Assembly (NCBI GenBank): GCA_020726505.1
Contig: JAHLEZ010000003.1
Span: 2,356,001-2,420,000 of the forward strand
Length of the DNA stretch: 64,000 nucleotides
Direction: 5' to 3'
From: Leptodontidium sp. MPI-SDFR-AT-0119
Lineage: Eukaryota; Ascomycota; Leotiomycetes; Helotiales; Leptodontidiaceae
Shown here: positions 48,184 through 60,090 of the stretch, in pieces
Layout: each line of letters begins with the position of its first letter
Position numbering within the stretch: position 1 is the first letter of the stretch
The notes under the pieces: generated by a model
Told to the model about the DNA's origin: nothing
What the model saw: the letters and a program-made list of their open reading frames with translations, nothing else
Databases searched by the model: none
Position numbers and translations under genes: made by a program

Positions 48184-48587
48184 TTTCAAGAAGGTCATAA
48201 GACATTTCAGACCTCACTGCATTTGGTTTCTCCTCCGCAAGTAGACTATAGGACCACGTCGGGACAATGTCTTGCCTGACAAATAGAAGTCAGCTTGAGA
48301 TGGGACTCATCTATGCTTGCTAGTTAGATAGGACAAGTGTCCATGGATGTTTGGATCATCTTTGAAATGCTACATAAGAGTAAATAACACACAGGATACT
48401 GTCTTCATGCAGATTGGTCAGGTAACACAGCCGTGTGCCGACATCTTCTTTGAGTGTAGTAATCTGATATTGACGATAGTCTCCTGTACAATGAATTATC
48501 ACACGTCTCATCAATGCCGTGCTTCGCTTCTTGCTCACGACCTCAAATGTTCCTCAGCAGGATTCGAAGAGTTATCTCGATTCTTGC
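48184..48587. other. Spacer between convergent genes
   Basis: This is the 3' side of both the unknown plus-strand gene and the minus-strand chitinase. No feature is seen. Confidence 0.5.
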
Positions 48588-51500
48588 CTATGGCAGGGTC
48601 GGTGGCATTGCAGTGATCTGGTACTGGTTTGTGCGAAACCCAACTCTCGCAATTGCCAGTCCATCTGCAATGAGCCTCAATGCATCTATCGTTTGCATAA
48701 TATCGACCCGAGCAGCCCACCGTTTTGTGGCGTCGTCTAGGCATTGTGTCGCCCAGACCTGTATGACGGATATAATGGCATTCAAATGGGCCGTCCACCA
48801 CTCATCAAAACGACCAACGAGGTCGACTTCAACGCCACGGGACTGGTAGTGTAGATACCGGAGAATTCCCATGTTCCATCGCATACCGGTTAGAATTGTA
48901 ACATAAGCCTGTTGAACAACAGGAACGGAGAAATATTCGATGATTCTAAATTCAGCTCAGAAATCTTCTCAAAGGTGGTACGAGGACATAAAGGTTGGCT
49001 GGCGTTTGAGAGGGCTGAAACTTACGAGCTTTAGTTTGAGAAAGAACTCGGCATAACTATCACCATTGATCAAGTTTCGCATTGTGCTGAGAGCAACAGG
49101 GTCGTTATACCCCCATACCTATTGAGTGTATTAGTATCCGTGTGCAGGAGAGGAACGAGCTAAAATATAATAAACGATGTGAACTTACACTTCCTTTCAT
49201 TCCGTTGAATCTTTCCATGGCGAGAGTCAAGACGCGAGTAAATCCATTGCTCCCCAAACAGTTGGTCAGACGGCGCATAATCGCCCACTTGGGTGCTGCT
49301 GAAGGCCAAGGCTCTAAAACATTTGTAGGAATATAGGCAAGCGCTGTCTCTGCCCAGATAGTAGGATCAAGTGGGGGAAAGGCGGAGACTACAACGGTCG
49401 CAGTCTGGCCGGTTGGGACCCTAAGACTAGGAAGAATCCCCTGAATTGTATTTGCGACCATGTTCATAAATGTTTGTCTCTCGAACGGGTGTTCAGCTAA
49501 AGGTATCAGGAATAAGTAGATGGTCAAAGAGTAGGTACACGGAGGGCGCAAAAGCAATACTTACTATCCCAACCAGCCCGAGCCAGCGGGGCGAGCACTC
49601 TGGCTGACATTTGCACATTGGTACAGACCGACGTCGAGAAGTCAATAGCCCTCTGGAAAACACCGCTGACATCTTCCCACTCCTCAGTTGATGGATACTG
49701 TACTTTGTCAGAGGGAATTTAAAAGAGGAAGCGGCGCGTCACACTCACACCCATCATGGAGATCGTGAATTCGACCACAGCTCCTGTTAAAGCCGACCTC
49801 ACAACTAAGTCGCGGGGATCTTCAGGGGCCCTCTTCACAAGGCTCCGTTCGAGGAAGTTGCCTTGCAGAATACCGGCATGAGTCTCGTTAGACCATTCTG
49901 AGATCAGACGTCGATTAATCACCGTAGAATCATCTGCCGTGCCACACGTTTCTAAGGTACAAGCAGACTTATAAGCAGACCCTGCTATTAGTGAATTATA
50001 CACCGCCAGTCCACAAAGGACGGCTTTTGGCAAGCCGGTAGATCTGAGAAGTATTGCAGTCGAATCGGAACTTGACCACTTTTTGAGACTTTCGAATTTG
50101 AGAAATGGATAGGTGGACCCAATACGCTGGTCCCAGATTTCGATTTGGTGGCATCTGGAGTGCCGAAAAGAATGTCCTGAACATTATCGATCAATGTATT
50201 CTGGTATCCCCAAGCTGTGTGATCGGGTTCCTCCCATATGCAGTGAGGATCTCCGAGGAAGCTTTCGAGGAGAACATCGAACTCTTGATTCGGTGCAGTC
50301 GCTCGTTTAGTTACGGTTGAATATCGCGGCGTGCAACATCTGGCGGAGGCGCCTCTTCCGCAACCCTTCGCACTGCCGTAATCCATCGCGACCCGCACTT
50401 TGCCATCCGGGCAGCCTCCGTAGCACGAGTCTTCGGGCCATTTCGTTGAGAAAAGCCCATATTGGGTATACCATTCGCAATCATCCCAGCCACGATCTGG
50501 TTCGTCTTCACGACAACAGTATTTTCGATTTTCGCGGGTCACGGTGCTCGGAATTTGTTTGCACGTCGCTCCTCCTGACCCAACTCCGGATCTGGCATAT
50601 TCGTGAGTGTAAAGATCGCCTCGGGTGCTGCAAGTGTCGGAGTCACATTTCGGAAACGCTTTGCTCCAAGTACACGTGTTATGTACCTGGGTTTGTTAAT
50701 TGAATTCTTCTCTCAAAATAGGAGTACGGACTTATTGAATACTTACGTGCATTGACTTTTGAGTGACAGTACAACAAGCGGCTTGATAGTTCTTGTTGTT
50801 GCAATACATTGAGTTCGATCCAATTTCTATCACTAGGCGGCCCTTAGTATTCCTGGCTCAACTAAGTGTTGTTTCGGTCCAACATAGAGGGGTATGAGTT
50901 GAACATGTGGAAACTGATGGGACTTGAACTTACTGCCGTCGCCACACTTTTGGTCGCACTTCCCATTATTATGTGTGTACCAGCCGCAGGTCGGCACGTC
51001 GTCCGGCGGGCAGCATAACTGGTGCTTTCCTGAGAGGCAACCCCCTTGATCGACCATATATTCGATTCCACATTCACCACCATCTTTTCTCATCATTCTC
51101 ACCCACCCACTGGGACAATCTGGGTTGTCAGCATCAGAATTCTCTAGAAGTGTTCCAAAAAAAATATACTCACTTTCCAAGCAATTTGTCCATTTGCATT
51201 GACCATTTGGGGTCGTGATGACCTCGGAGCCATCGTCCGTCTGTGCTACAGCTTGATACTTCCTGTTCGCAGCTTTGGCGAAAGCAATGTTGAAAGTTGC
51301 GTCTTGAGTATCATGAGAAACAGCCCATACCATCAACCCCCCTAGGCCAAGTGATCTGGCGTAATCGGCTCGAATCTTGAATGTGTCCTCGTCGTCATAA
51401 GTAACCCACTGATTTGTGTCGTAAACCATCTTAACGGCAGCGTCTTTCAAAAGGACACTCGTAGCTCTGGTTCGTTTCTGGATATCGATAATCTCAGAGT

Positions 51501-53159
51501 TTAGCACCACACTAGTCTCGTGGCTACAAAGTTGTTTATTACCCCCAGAAGTGTATTCACAGCCTGCACCAGTGCAATCTGGATTTGAGACTGTAAAGGA
51601 GCGCCCGTAGAAAGCAACACCCAGTACGACTTTGTCTTCCTTAACGCCATTACGCCATAGCAAATCTAGCCCTCCCTCAATTTCCGTGAGATTTGTGTGA
51701 GGATTTAGATACGGGCCAACCCATTTGTTTCCCATGTCCCACGTACCGTGGAAATCATCTGTCTAGTCAGCTTGAGACAATGTTAGGGGAAAATGAAGTA
51801 TTGAACATGTGTGAGAAATGTTCTCGGTCAAGGAGAGTGGCTCATACAAGTCATACTACAAGGTCCCAGTAGTTACCCAGCTGCAAGAGAAGATCTAAAT
51901 CTCACTATTGGAGACTCACTGACAGTACGATGCGGGCAGAGTAATGCTGAGCCCATCTCTTCCACCTGTCGCCTTGAGGGTGCTTTTGATTCTTCCAAGG
52001 AAGGTGGACAGGTTTGCATAATCATCCGACTGCCCGCTTCTGTCATCGGCTTCTGGATATTCCCACTAAAAGAAGTCAGCGTGATTCTGTCAAACACATC
52101 ATCTGTTGCTTAAGGTAATGTCGAGGCAACTTTTTGAAAGAAAGAGAGAATCAGCCTACATCTAGATCGACCCCGTCAAAGTTGTAGGTTGACATGAAAC
52201 TGATGAGGGAGCTGGTAAATTTCTTGGTGTTTGCTTCGCTCCGGGCAATATCCCCAAATGTTGTCGCTGTTGGACCCGGGTCATTGAAGGTCCAGCCCCC
52301 CAATGCTACAAACACAGACAAGCCGGGGTCTGCCTTTTTGAGGTTAGTCAGACGTTTAACGAGGTCCTCATCATTAGGTCCAGTTAGCATGACCTCGAAG
52401 CTGATGGGGTCGATGGTGGCGAAGGCGAAATTCAGGTGTGTGTATATAAACTTTAGTATTTATTCTAGGTAGAACTAGTTACATGGCCGATCTGGAGACC
52501 AGCCTTCGTAATAGCCGACAACTCGTTGAAACCCCTGGCCATTGACTGCGTAACTTGGTCTCTTAACCTTGTTGTCGCCACAGAACTCGTCGGTGGTCCC
52601 GCAAAAGCCGAACTTAGAACAGCAAACTATACAAGTTAGAGAGCATGATCGGAACTTTGGATTAAAACAAGAGACCATTCAAAGGACAAGTCTCCTTGCG
52701 AAAGCATTGAGAGTCCCAGTCACCGGGATTGCAATCCCCCTTGCTATCGCAAGTATCGACGTAAATGTCAGAATTGTAAACTGGTAAGTTAGCACCTCAG
52801 ATATGTTGATGCAGGCAGCTTGAGCTTACAATCGGCTCCCAGACCACAAAACCAAACTTCGAACAGCAGCCAATGGCACACGGATTGGATTTGCTACATC
52901 CTTGTGCTTCTGCTCCAGAAAAGAAAAGTAGAATCTGGATCCAAAGAACTAAAGAGACGAAATAGAAAGGCGATAATAGCTTCGACCTCGGGGAACGGCA
53001 TCTGATCCAGGAAGTTGGCTGGGTTTTACTGCAGAGGAAGAAGCTCAGCAGAAGGAAAATAACACGGATAACATTGAAGTGTGGAGGAAGCTCATCGCAG
53101 AAGAGTAGAAGATGTCGACAACTCAAGCAGCCTGTCTTGGAATTTGCAAAATCAGCCAA
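48588..53159 (-). pseudogene. GH18 chitinase, subgroup C (killer-toxin-like), with CBM18-like modules; damaged
   Basis: The gene starts near 53,159 (start uncertain) with a hydrophobic stretch ending FFSGAEAQ, a CBM18-like module (CCSKFGF) and a second one (CCSKFGFCGTTDEFCGDNKV). The GH18 barrel follows: YTHLNFAFATIDP, FVALGGWTFNDPG and the catalytic DGVDLD|WEYP split by an intron. Then come FHGTWDMGNKWVGPYLNPHT, VVLGVAFYGRSF and GGLMVWAVSHDT, a Cys-rich region (GQCKWTNC, CPSGWVRMM, CCPPDDVPTCGWYTHNNGKC) and a long C-terminal part to the TGA at 48,588. Many short introns splice cleanly from 51,700 downward. Lesions: one T lost in the first CBM18; a RIP-like cluster at 52,455-52,490 (two stops and two CCA-to-CTA); about 25 barrel residues between LPASY and YDFHG missing, including the conserved MSY; and a frame conflict near 50,050. 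An intact relative would be secreted and degrade chitin of other fungi or its own wall. Confidence 0.88.
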
Positions 53160-53798
53160 GAGAAAAAAAGAAATGAATCTCGGACTTCAACCCGTTTTCC
53201 GTTGCTCTAAATGAGTAAGTACTCATGTCTTACCATGATTGAAAAGAGTTACTCAACCTAGAAAGACGAGGCTAATTTGCAAGAAAGAGGAATTTTAGGA
53301 TTGGCTTTGAGCCTACGAAGAGAATTAAACTGTTGTCTGGATATATCTTGTTTTTGTTGTTGTTTTTGTGGTACTGTCGCTTACTGAAGAGATCCGCATC
53401 CGGCGGCAACGAGAGAGGAGCTCGCATAGAAGCTCATGCGGGCCGAACCTCCTTCGAGCCTCAGTTCCCGATTACAAGTGGCACAGTCATGAAATGGATG
53501 TATCGCCGTCACTGGTCAAACGAACCATAAAACCAATCTCGCGGTTGACCCGGTTAAAATTTCGGTATTACTTGTCTAGGTACTCGGAGAGGGCTTGGTG
53601 CGAAGCTGCAATCACAGGTTAGCTTGTCAAAGTCGAGCAATTCCCTTTTCCCAGAGTCTCTTTGCTCACAGCAAAAGTAGGCACAGAGTACCTTGTCTTC
53701 GACTTCATTCCACAGAGTTGTTAATGCTCGCGTCGTCTCGACACTCAGACTGTTCGCGCTTTTTCTTTACATTCCTTTCAGTACAACCCCTTCTGACT
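53160..53798. promoter_or_regulatory. Shared divergent promoter region of the chitinase and GH55 genes
   Basis: About 640 bp separate two oppositely oriented wall-degrading genes, so a shared control region is likely. I could not identify specific factor sites. A frame upstream of the GH55 ATG (53,595 onward) is open but does not resemble a signal peptide. Confidence 0.45.
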
Positions 53799-56700
53799 AT
53801 GAATAAACTCGTTGGCTTTTTCATCCGGCCCCTCATTTACTTGCTGCTTCTACAGCCAGTTATTGTGCTTTGTCGCCATGGTGGACATAATGCTCACCAT
53901 AACCACCACCATCACTTTTCCCGATCTCTTCAGACCCAGGGAATCACTTCCAATGCATCATCGCCAGAATTCATTGTCTCCCAAGCTCTAATTGCACTCG
54001 CTAAGATCAATAAGCTACGTTTGCAGCATCCGTCGTTCAATATATATCAATTCCAGAATGGGTCTGAAACCGCTTCCAAGGGCCGCTCAGCACCTTTGCT
54101 TGAATATGGTGATGAAATTTCTACTGGCACAGATGTTAAGACCAGACGACAAATCCTCACGAGCAATTCGACCATGAATGGAAAGTCGCTAGCAGCATAC
54201 ACGATTCCACCGGAGCTCATCGAGGCCGCACGTGTACTTGCTGAAGCGAATACACGAGTCCCAGAGGGCAATCATACTGATGTGGCGAATGCAATGAAGG
54301 CAAAGTATGGCCACAAGAATCTGCATACTAATAGACCCGAGAAGCTCACACAACCCGAGGGCCTGCTATCAACATTCGGGAATGGACATGAGAGCAACTC
54401 TACGACTGTAAGCAAACGCGATTTGGGATACTGGATTGTCGATATGGCTCAAAGAGGGTCAGCCCCGTACGCTTCCTCTGGCTACAAGGTATGTTGTCTG
54501 AAGAATCTTTTCAATCCTAAATATTCTGACATGTCTCAGGTCTGGAGAAATGTCAAAGATTATGGCGCTAAGGGAGATGGCACTTCTGATGATACGCCTG
54601 CAATCAATGCCGCTATCCAAGACGGCGAGAGATGTGGCGAGACGTGCGGCTCCAGCACTCGAGTGCCTGCAGTTGTGTATTTCCCGCCGGGTACATACCT
54701 CGTCAGCTCGCCTATCATCTAATATTACAACACCCAACTCCTCGGAGATGTATGTTACCCTTGACTCATGGTTTTGCATTCTTTCTCACATACTGTAGCC
54801 TCATAGTGTGCCGACTATTCTCGCTGCGCCAAGCTTTGTTGGTTTGGGAGTCATCACGAGTGATGTCTATGTCAGTGACGACGTAGAATGGTATATTGTC
54901 CAATCGAACTTTCTCCGAAGCATTAGAAACTTCAAAATGGATATTCGTCTCACAGATCAGTATGCTTCGATCTGTGCTATCCACTGGCAAGTTGCTCAAG
55001 GTACATCGCTCGAGAACATCGAGTTTTATATGCAATGCAACTCCGACATTCCCGGCAATACTCAACAGGTATATCGTACCCCTAACCCACCTTACCACGC
55101 GAAATATTCATGATGAAAACTAACAACCCCTACAGGGAATTTATATAGAAAATGGATCTGGTGGTTTCCTTGCTGATCTCACATTTTTGGGGGGCAACTT
55201 TGGGTGAGGCAGGGTATAGAAACTTATGATACCCACCTACTAACAATTTTAGTGCATATATGGGGAATCAACAGTTTACCACGAGTGGTCTGGTGTTCGT
55301 TTATTGTAATACTGCTATTCAGATACACTGGGACTGTAAGTTGAAACCATTTCAGTTTTCCTCATGACCGAGGAGCACGTGATCTATTTTCAGCCGGAGA
55401 CTGATACTTTGGTGCAGGGGCGTGGACGATGCAGGACTTTGTCATTGATGGCTGCAATAACGGTCTTGTGATAGTTGGAGGGGTATGTATTCTTCAGAGA
55501 ATTCGGTTGAATCTGCTAATAATCTCCAGGAAGGTGGTCCACAGTCTACCGGCCAAAGTGTTGGGTCGCTCATACTCGCGGATGCCTAATCGCCAACACA
55601 GCAAATGGAATTCTAACTACTTTGCTTGTAGAAAACGCGACGTCTTTCTTGTTGCAAAATGTCGGCTTTTTCAATGTCCAGACAGCGATAAAAGACGAAG
55701 ACCAAAACAGAATGATAGTTGCTGGTGGCTCAGAGCTAGTCCTCGAGAGCTGGGGATTCGGCAAGATTAACAATGCGACAGGACACTCCAGTTTTATTAA
55801 CGGTGCGAACATTCCCGGAATGAAGAGAACGACGGCTTTGCTAGGAGCCGCTTACGACAAGATGAAACCCAACCTGTTCACTCGACGGTGTCCAAATTAC
55901 TACGACGTTCCTCAGTCTAATATCATGAATGTCAAAGCACTTGGAGCGAAAGGGGACCGGGTAACTGATGACACGGCGGCGCTGAACGCCATTCTCTCAG
56001 GCGCTGCCAACACTTCTTCCATAGTGTACTTCCCCTACGGGGTGTGTAAGTGACTCTCCCTTAACAATGTACCATTGTTCCTTCCTCGTGTTCTCCAGCA
56101 CAAAGCCCCCCGGGGTTGCATATATAAGGTCCGTCCTGTGCTAACATTGAAAATGATCAGATATTGTCAGAAACACGATAAAGTTACCAATCGGCTCACG
56201 TATCATCGGTCAGGCTTGGTCTCAAATCATGGGCAAGGGCGCCAAATTCCAAGATGAGGCCGTACCAAGAGCCGTAGTTCAGGTTGGCCGACCTGGAGAC
56301 ATTAGCATCATAGAAATCCAAGACATGATGTTCACTGTTGGTAGTCCAACCTCTGGAGCAGTCATTGTTGAGTGCTACGCGGCCCAGGCGACGCAAGGAT
56401 CCGTGGGACTTTGGGGCAAGTTTGATCTGGTATACCAGAGAGTCCAATCCATGCTAATTGGTTTGGCAGATTCACATATTCGAGTAGGAGGGGCGACTGG
56501 ATCGGATTTGCAGCTCGCACAATGCCCGAAACTGAGCGGACAGGTCAATCCAAAGTGCAAAGCGGCTTCTCTAATGCTGCACCTGAAGCCAAATTCCACT
56601 GCATATATAGAAAACATGTGGGCTTGGGTTACTGACCATGACCTCGAGTTAGTTTGCATATCCCGGAACCCCAATCTGCTTACTGATGATAATAGCCTCC

Positions 56701-59266
56701 CAACACAGGACCAGATCGACATATACGCTGGCTGAGGAGTTCTGATTGAGAGTAAGCTCGCATAGCTCTGGTCGACTGCTTCCGAACACGCAGTGCTGTA
56801 TCAGTACCAATTGTCTAGTGACAGTAACATCATCCTTGTAATGGCACAGACAGAGTCTCCTTATTTCCAACCAACACCGTCAGCTCCGTTGCCCTTTCAG
56901 ACAGGCCTTTTCTCGAACGATCCCAAGTTCTCAGGCTGCACTTTGGTGATTTGAGATGCGCTACATCATGGGCTGTTCGGATCATCGACTCTTCTACTAT
57001 ATACATCCTTGGGGCAGGGCTTTACAGCTGGTTCAACGACTACGACCAAACATGTTTACATACGGAGAACTGCCAGTCAAGAGGCTTCGAGATACAGCAA
57101 AGCTTCGATATCTGGATCTATAACCTATGCACGAAAGCAATGGTCGAAATGATTTCCCCAACTGGTTCTATTCCTACGTATGCCCAGGACAATGTCAACG
57201 GATTTCTTTCCTCGATCTTGGCATGGCTACAGGGTGCCAACAACATCTCTAGCGAGAGGAAGTTCAAAGGCTTCCAGATTTATACCCAAACTTTCACACG
57301 GCCTCTATCCGTTCCAGGAGTTTGCAAGACAGCTCTTACGCAGACAATCCAATGTGATGATCAAGGTCAGCCTAATAATTTTGGAAAGCATCTTACCTCA
57401 TAAGTACACGTTCTAACATTGCGGCCAGTCCAAAATTTTCAAAATTTGGGCTACCGGGGTGCTCTCGAATCCCTCAACCAGACCGAATCAGTGTGCGACA
57501 AGGGTTGTGGGGCCAGTTTAAAGAACTGGTTCAACAATGTTGCGTCATCCTGTAACGGATTTAATATCACTGATGCTCACTCTACCCTGGCCGGTGGCCG
57601 CATGTGGGCAGGATATAATGAGACATGTCTGATGGATACAGGAAAATCCTATTGTAATGGTGAGACATGCTTTGGAGAGGATTGAAGAAGAAGGCTAAGC
57701 TAATTGACCTGTGAACAGATGTTATTGACACCTTCACGGTTGTTAAAACGTACAAGACATGCCATCAACGGAGATGTGCTCTTTTTGCTACACCAATCGT
57801 CTTGCGATGATGCAGAAAAATGCGTACTCTATTTACGACGCCAGATACCAGGAAGAGCTCGTGTATATCAATCAACGCTGTGGGCTTACCTTCGGTACAG
57901 ATATTCCTCTTTCGCTCATATTGGCGCCCAATGATGAGTTTGCGGACTGCGGAACCGACAATTGGCATACTACAACGACAGGCGAGACATGCGACATCAT
58001 CAGTATAGCGAATAGCGTTTCCTCGGCCGCGCTCTTCATGGCAAACCAGTATCGTGTCTCAAACTGCAGCTCGAACTACATCTTACCCGCAGGTATCCGT
58101 CTCTGCTTAACACCCACGTGCGGTAGTACGTACAAACTGCTTGACACCGAAGAACAGTGTTACGCTATCGAGTCTAGCACGACGAACGAAATGATGCCTG
58201 GGGATGTGCAACGCTATAACCCGTGGGTGGGTTACGGCTGTGTTAACCTTTTGTCTTCAAGTGTGACATATGGCAAGATTATCTGTCTGAGCCCGCAGAA
58301 CGGACCACACGCAGGAACTATCGCTGGCAATGACACGACAACACCTGTAATAACTGGTGGCCATACCGAGGATATGGTAGCGCCGCCGATGAATGTAAAT
58401 ATACCAGCAGGCACAACCTTGTACTGCGGTAAATGGCATGTCGCCGTAGCAGGCGAAACATGTACCTCAATCTGTGTGCTGGAGAAGATACCTCCGATCT
58501 ATTCCTCGCTGTAAACACTGCCCTTGGAATAGCCGCGGATGGTTGTACGGCTCATCTGAAAGAAGGAAGTGCTTATTGCGTTGGGCCGATGGAAGATTGG
58601 AAGGCGCCTTATGTGGTTGTCTTGCGATCAACATTGTCTGTGACTATGACCTTCAATTATGGCTCATTTTCAGATCAGCCCTCCACTGCAACCTCGACAT
58701 CATCTACCAAACCAACGTCGTCACCTACTACTACCTCTACCACTACAAATAAACCGACCTCAACAGCTTTGCCAGTCAGCCTCGACGGGAAGTGCGGTTC
58801 TGCGTCTTCAAAGGGGGCCACATGCGCAGGTAGCTCGTTTGGACAGTGCTGTAGTGTCAAAGGTAACTGTGGTACTACGGCCGCTTTTTGCGCGACTAGC
58901 AATCTTTGCTAGTCTGGATTCGGAACCTGCAACCTAACAAGTACAGATGGGAAGTGTGGTTCCGCGTCTTCCACCAGTGCATCGTGCGCCGGGAGCACTT
59001 TTGGACAATGCTGTAGTGTCAAAGGGAACTGTGGTACCACTGCCGCTTTCTGAGCCACCAACAATCTTTGTCAGTCTGCATTTGGAACTTGCTATCCAAC
59101 AACTACGGATGGAAAGTGCGGCAAGGCATCGACCATTGATGCCAATGCAATGTGCAGCGGGAGTAAATTTGGGCAATGCTGCTCGGTGAAGGGTAACTGC
59201 GGGGACGCGGATACATTCTGCAAGACTTCGAACCTTTGCCAGCTTAATTATGGAATATGTACTTAG
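53799..59266 (+). pseudogene. GH55 glucan 1,3-beta-glucosidase with three LysM and three CBM18-like modules; damaged
   Basis: The start at 53,799 gives a signal peptide (MNKLVGFFIRPLIYLLLLQP), then a His-rich stretch. First GH55 half: NVKDYGAKGDGTSDDTPAIN, YFPPGTYLVSSPII, GNTQQ|GIYIENGSGGFL, DLTFLGGNFGAYMGNQQFTT, WTMQDFVIDGC. Second half: MNVKALGAKGDRVTDDTAAL, NMWAWVTDHDLE, TASEHAVLYQYQLSS, SWAVRIIDSSTIYILGAGLY. LysM-like modules lie near 57,961-58,110, 58,121-58,290 and 58,430-58,590. After a Ser/Thr linker come CBM18-like repeats (FGQCCSVKGNCG each time) near 58,786, 58,945 and 59,107. At least eight introns are visible, one GC-AG. Lesions: stops at 54,720 (CAA to TAA), 56,733 (CGA to TGA), 56,763, 58,910 and 59,051; single-base shifts near 55,586, 56,943, 57,745 and 58,490. 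The intact form would be secreted, bind chitin and cut beta-1,3-glucan. Confidence 0.88.
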
Positions 59267-59742
59267 TCGCGAAGTATCTCCGTAACGTATAGGTACTTCC
59301 TTTCCTAAGGTGTTCATAGCTAGCCTGATATCTTGTAGTGTCTGATCTGTGAGTTCTCGGTTTCTTTGGCGAGATACTGTGAGATGTAAAAAGTTTCAAT
59401 TATGTTTGAACTCAGAAAGCAGATCCGATTATATATTTCCTGTCTGTCTCAGGAGACAGAAATCAGTTCAAGATCCAAGATTAGCTTAGTTTAGCAAATC
59501 ACGGCTATCGAGCAGATATTTATCTTCCGAACCGTGAACCGCGCGCTGCTGAAGGTGGGCGATGCAGATTTCTCGTTACGACACACTGTCTGGGAGGATG
59601 TGCATTGCGCTGGAGAGCCGAGGCGCAATACCTTCCAGGTTTGCTTACTTCGCTTAGCTGGGTCGCTTATATTTCAGGCTGATATTTATGCTCAATCCAT
59701 CGCTTAATTGCGTCATCAAATGCGGAAGAGCGCGGGGTAGTT
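59267..59742. other. Intergenic sequence
   Basis: No gene, repeat or RNA gene is seen. Confidence 0.5.
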
Positions 59743-60090
59743 TTACCCTAACCAAACCTCGTTTCGATTTGAGGTACTGTCCGGAGTGTCGGTCGACCTT
59801 ACGTACACGGTGTCGCGGGTAAGGTTTAGGTACACGTAGATTGGGCCTTTTTCCTTCGAGGAGGTCTGATCGTCTTCAAACAAAGCCGTATATTTGGATA
59901 ATGCTTCCGACCGAGAATTCAAGCAAACATGGAGTGCTGCTGGTGGTGCAGTGTCGCTGAAAAACTTCGAGCCATCTCTGCGGAGATTCACTTGAATGAT
60001 GCGTGGACCTGGTAGGGCGTGGTGCCAGACGGCGTTTTGAATCTCAATAGGGTGATCAAGAAACTTATCGTAAACCGGGACTTGAGCCAC
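59743..60090 (-). pseudogene. 2EXR-domain protein fragment
   Basis: The frame reads MAQVPVYDKFLDHPIEIQNA, then VWHHALPGPRIIQVNLRRDG, PPAALHVCLNSRSEALSKY and IYVYLNLTRDTVYV. This follows the pattern of the fungal 2EXR family (hydrophobic-xx-hydrophobic P-x-E-I, W-x-x-AL-P-x-PR, CxxSRxxAL, then a beta strand with xDTxY). Family proteins usually have 250 or more residues; here the frame ends after 115 at TAG 59,743-59,745 with no convincing downstream exon. The function of the family is unknown. Confidence 0.6.
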
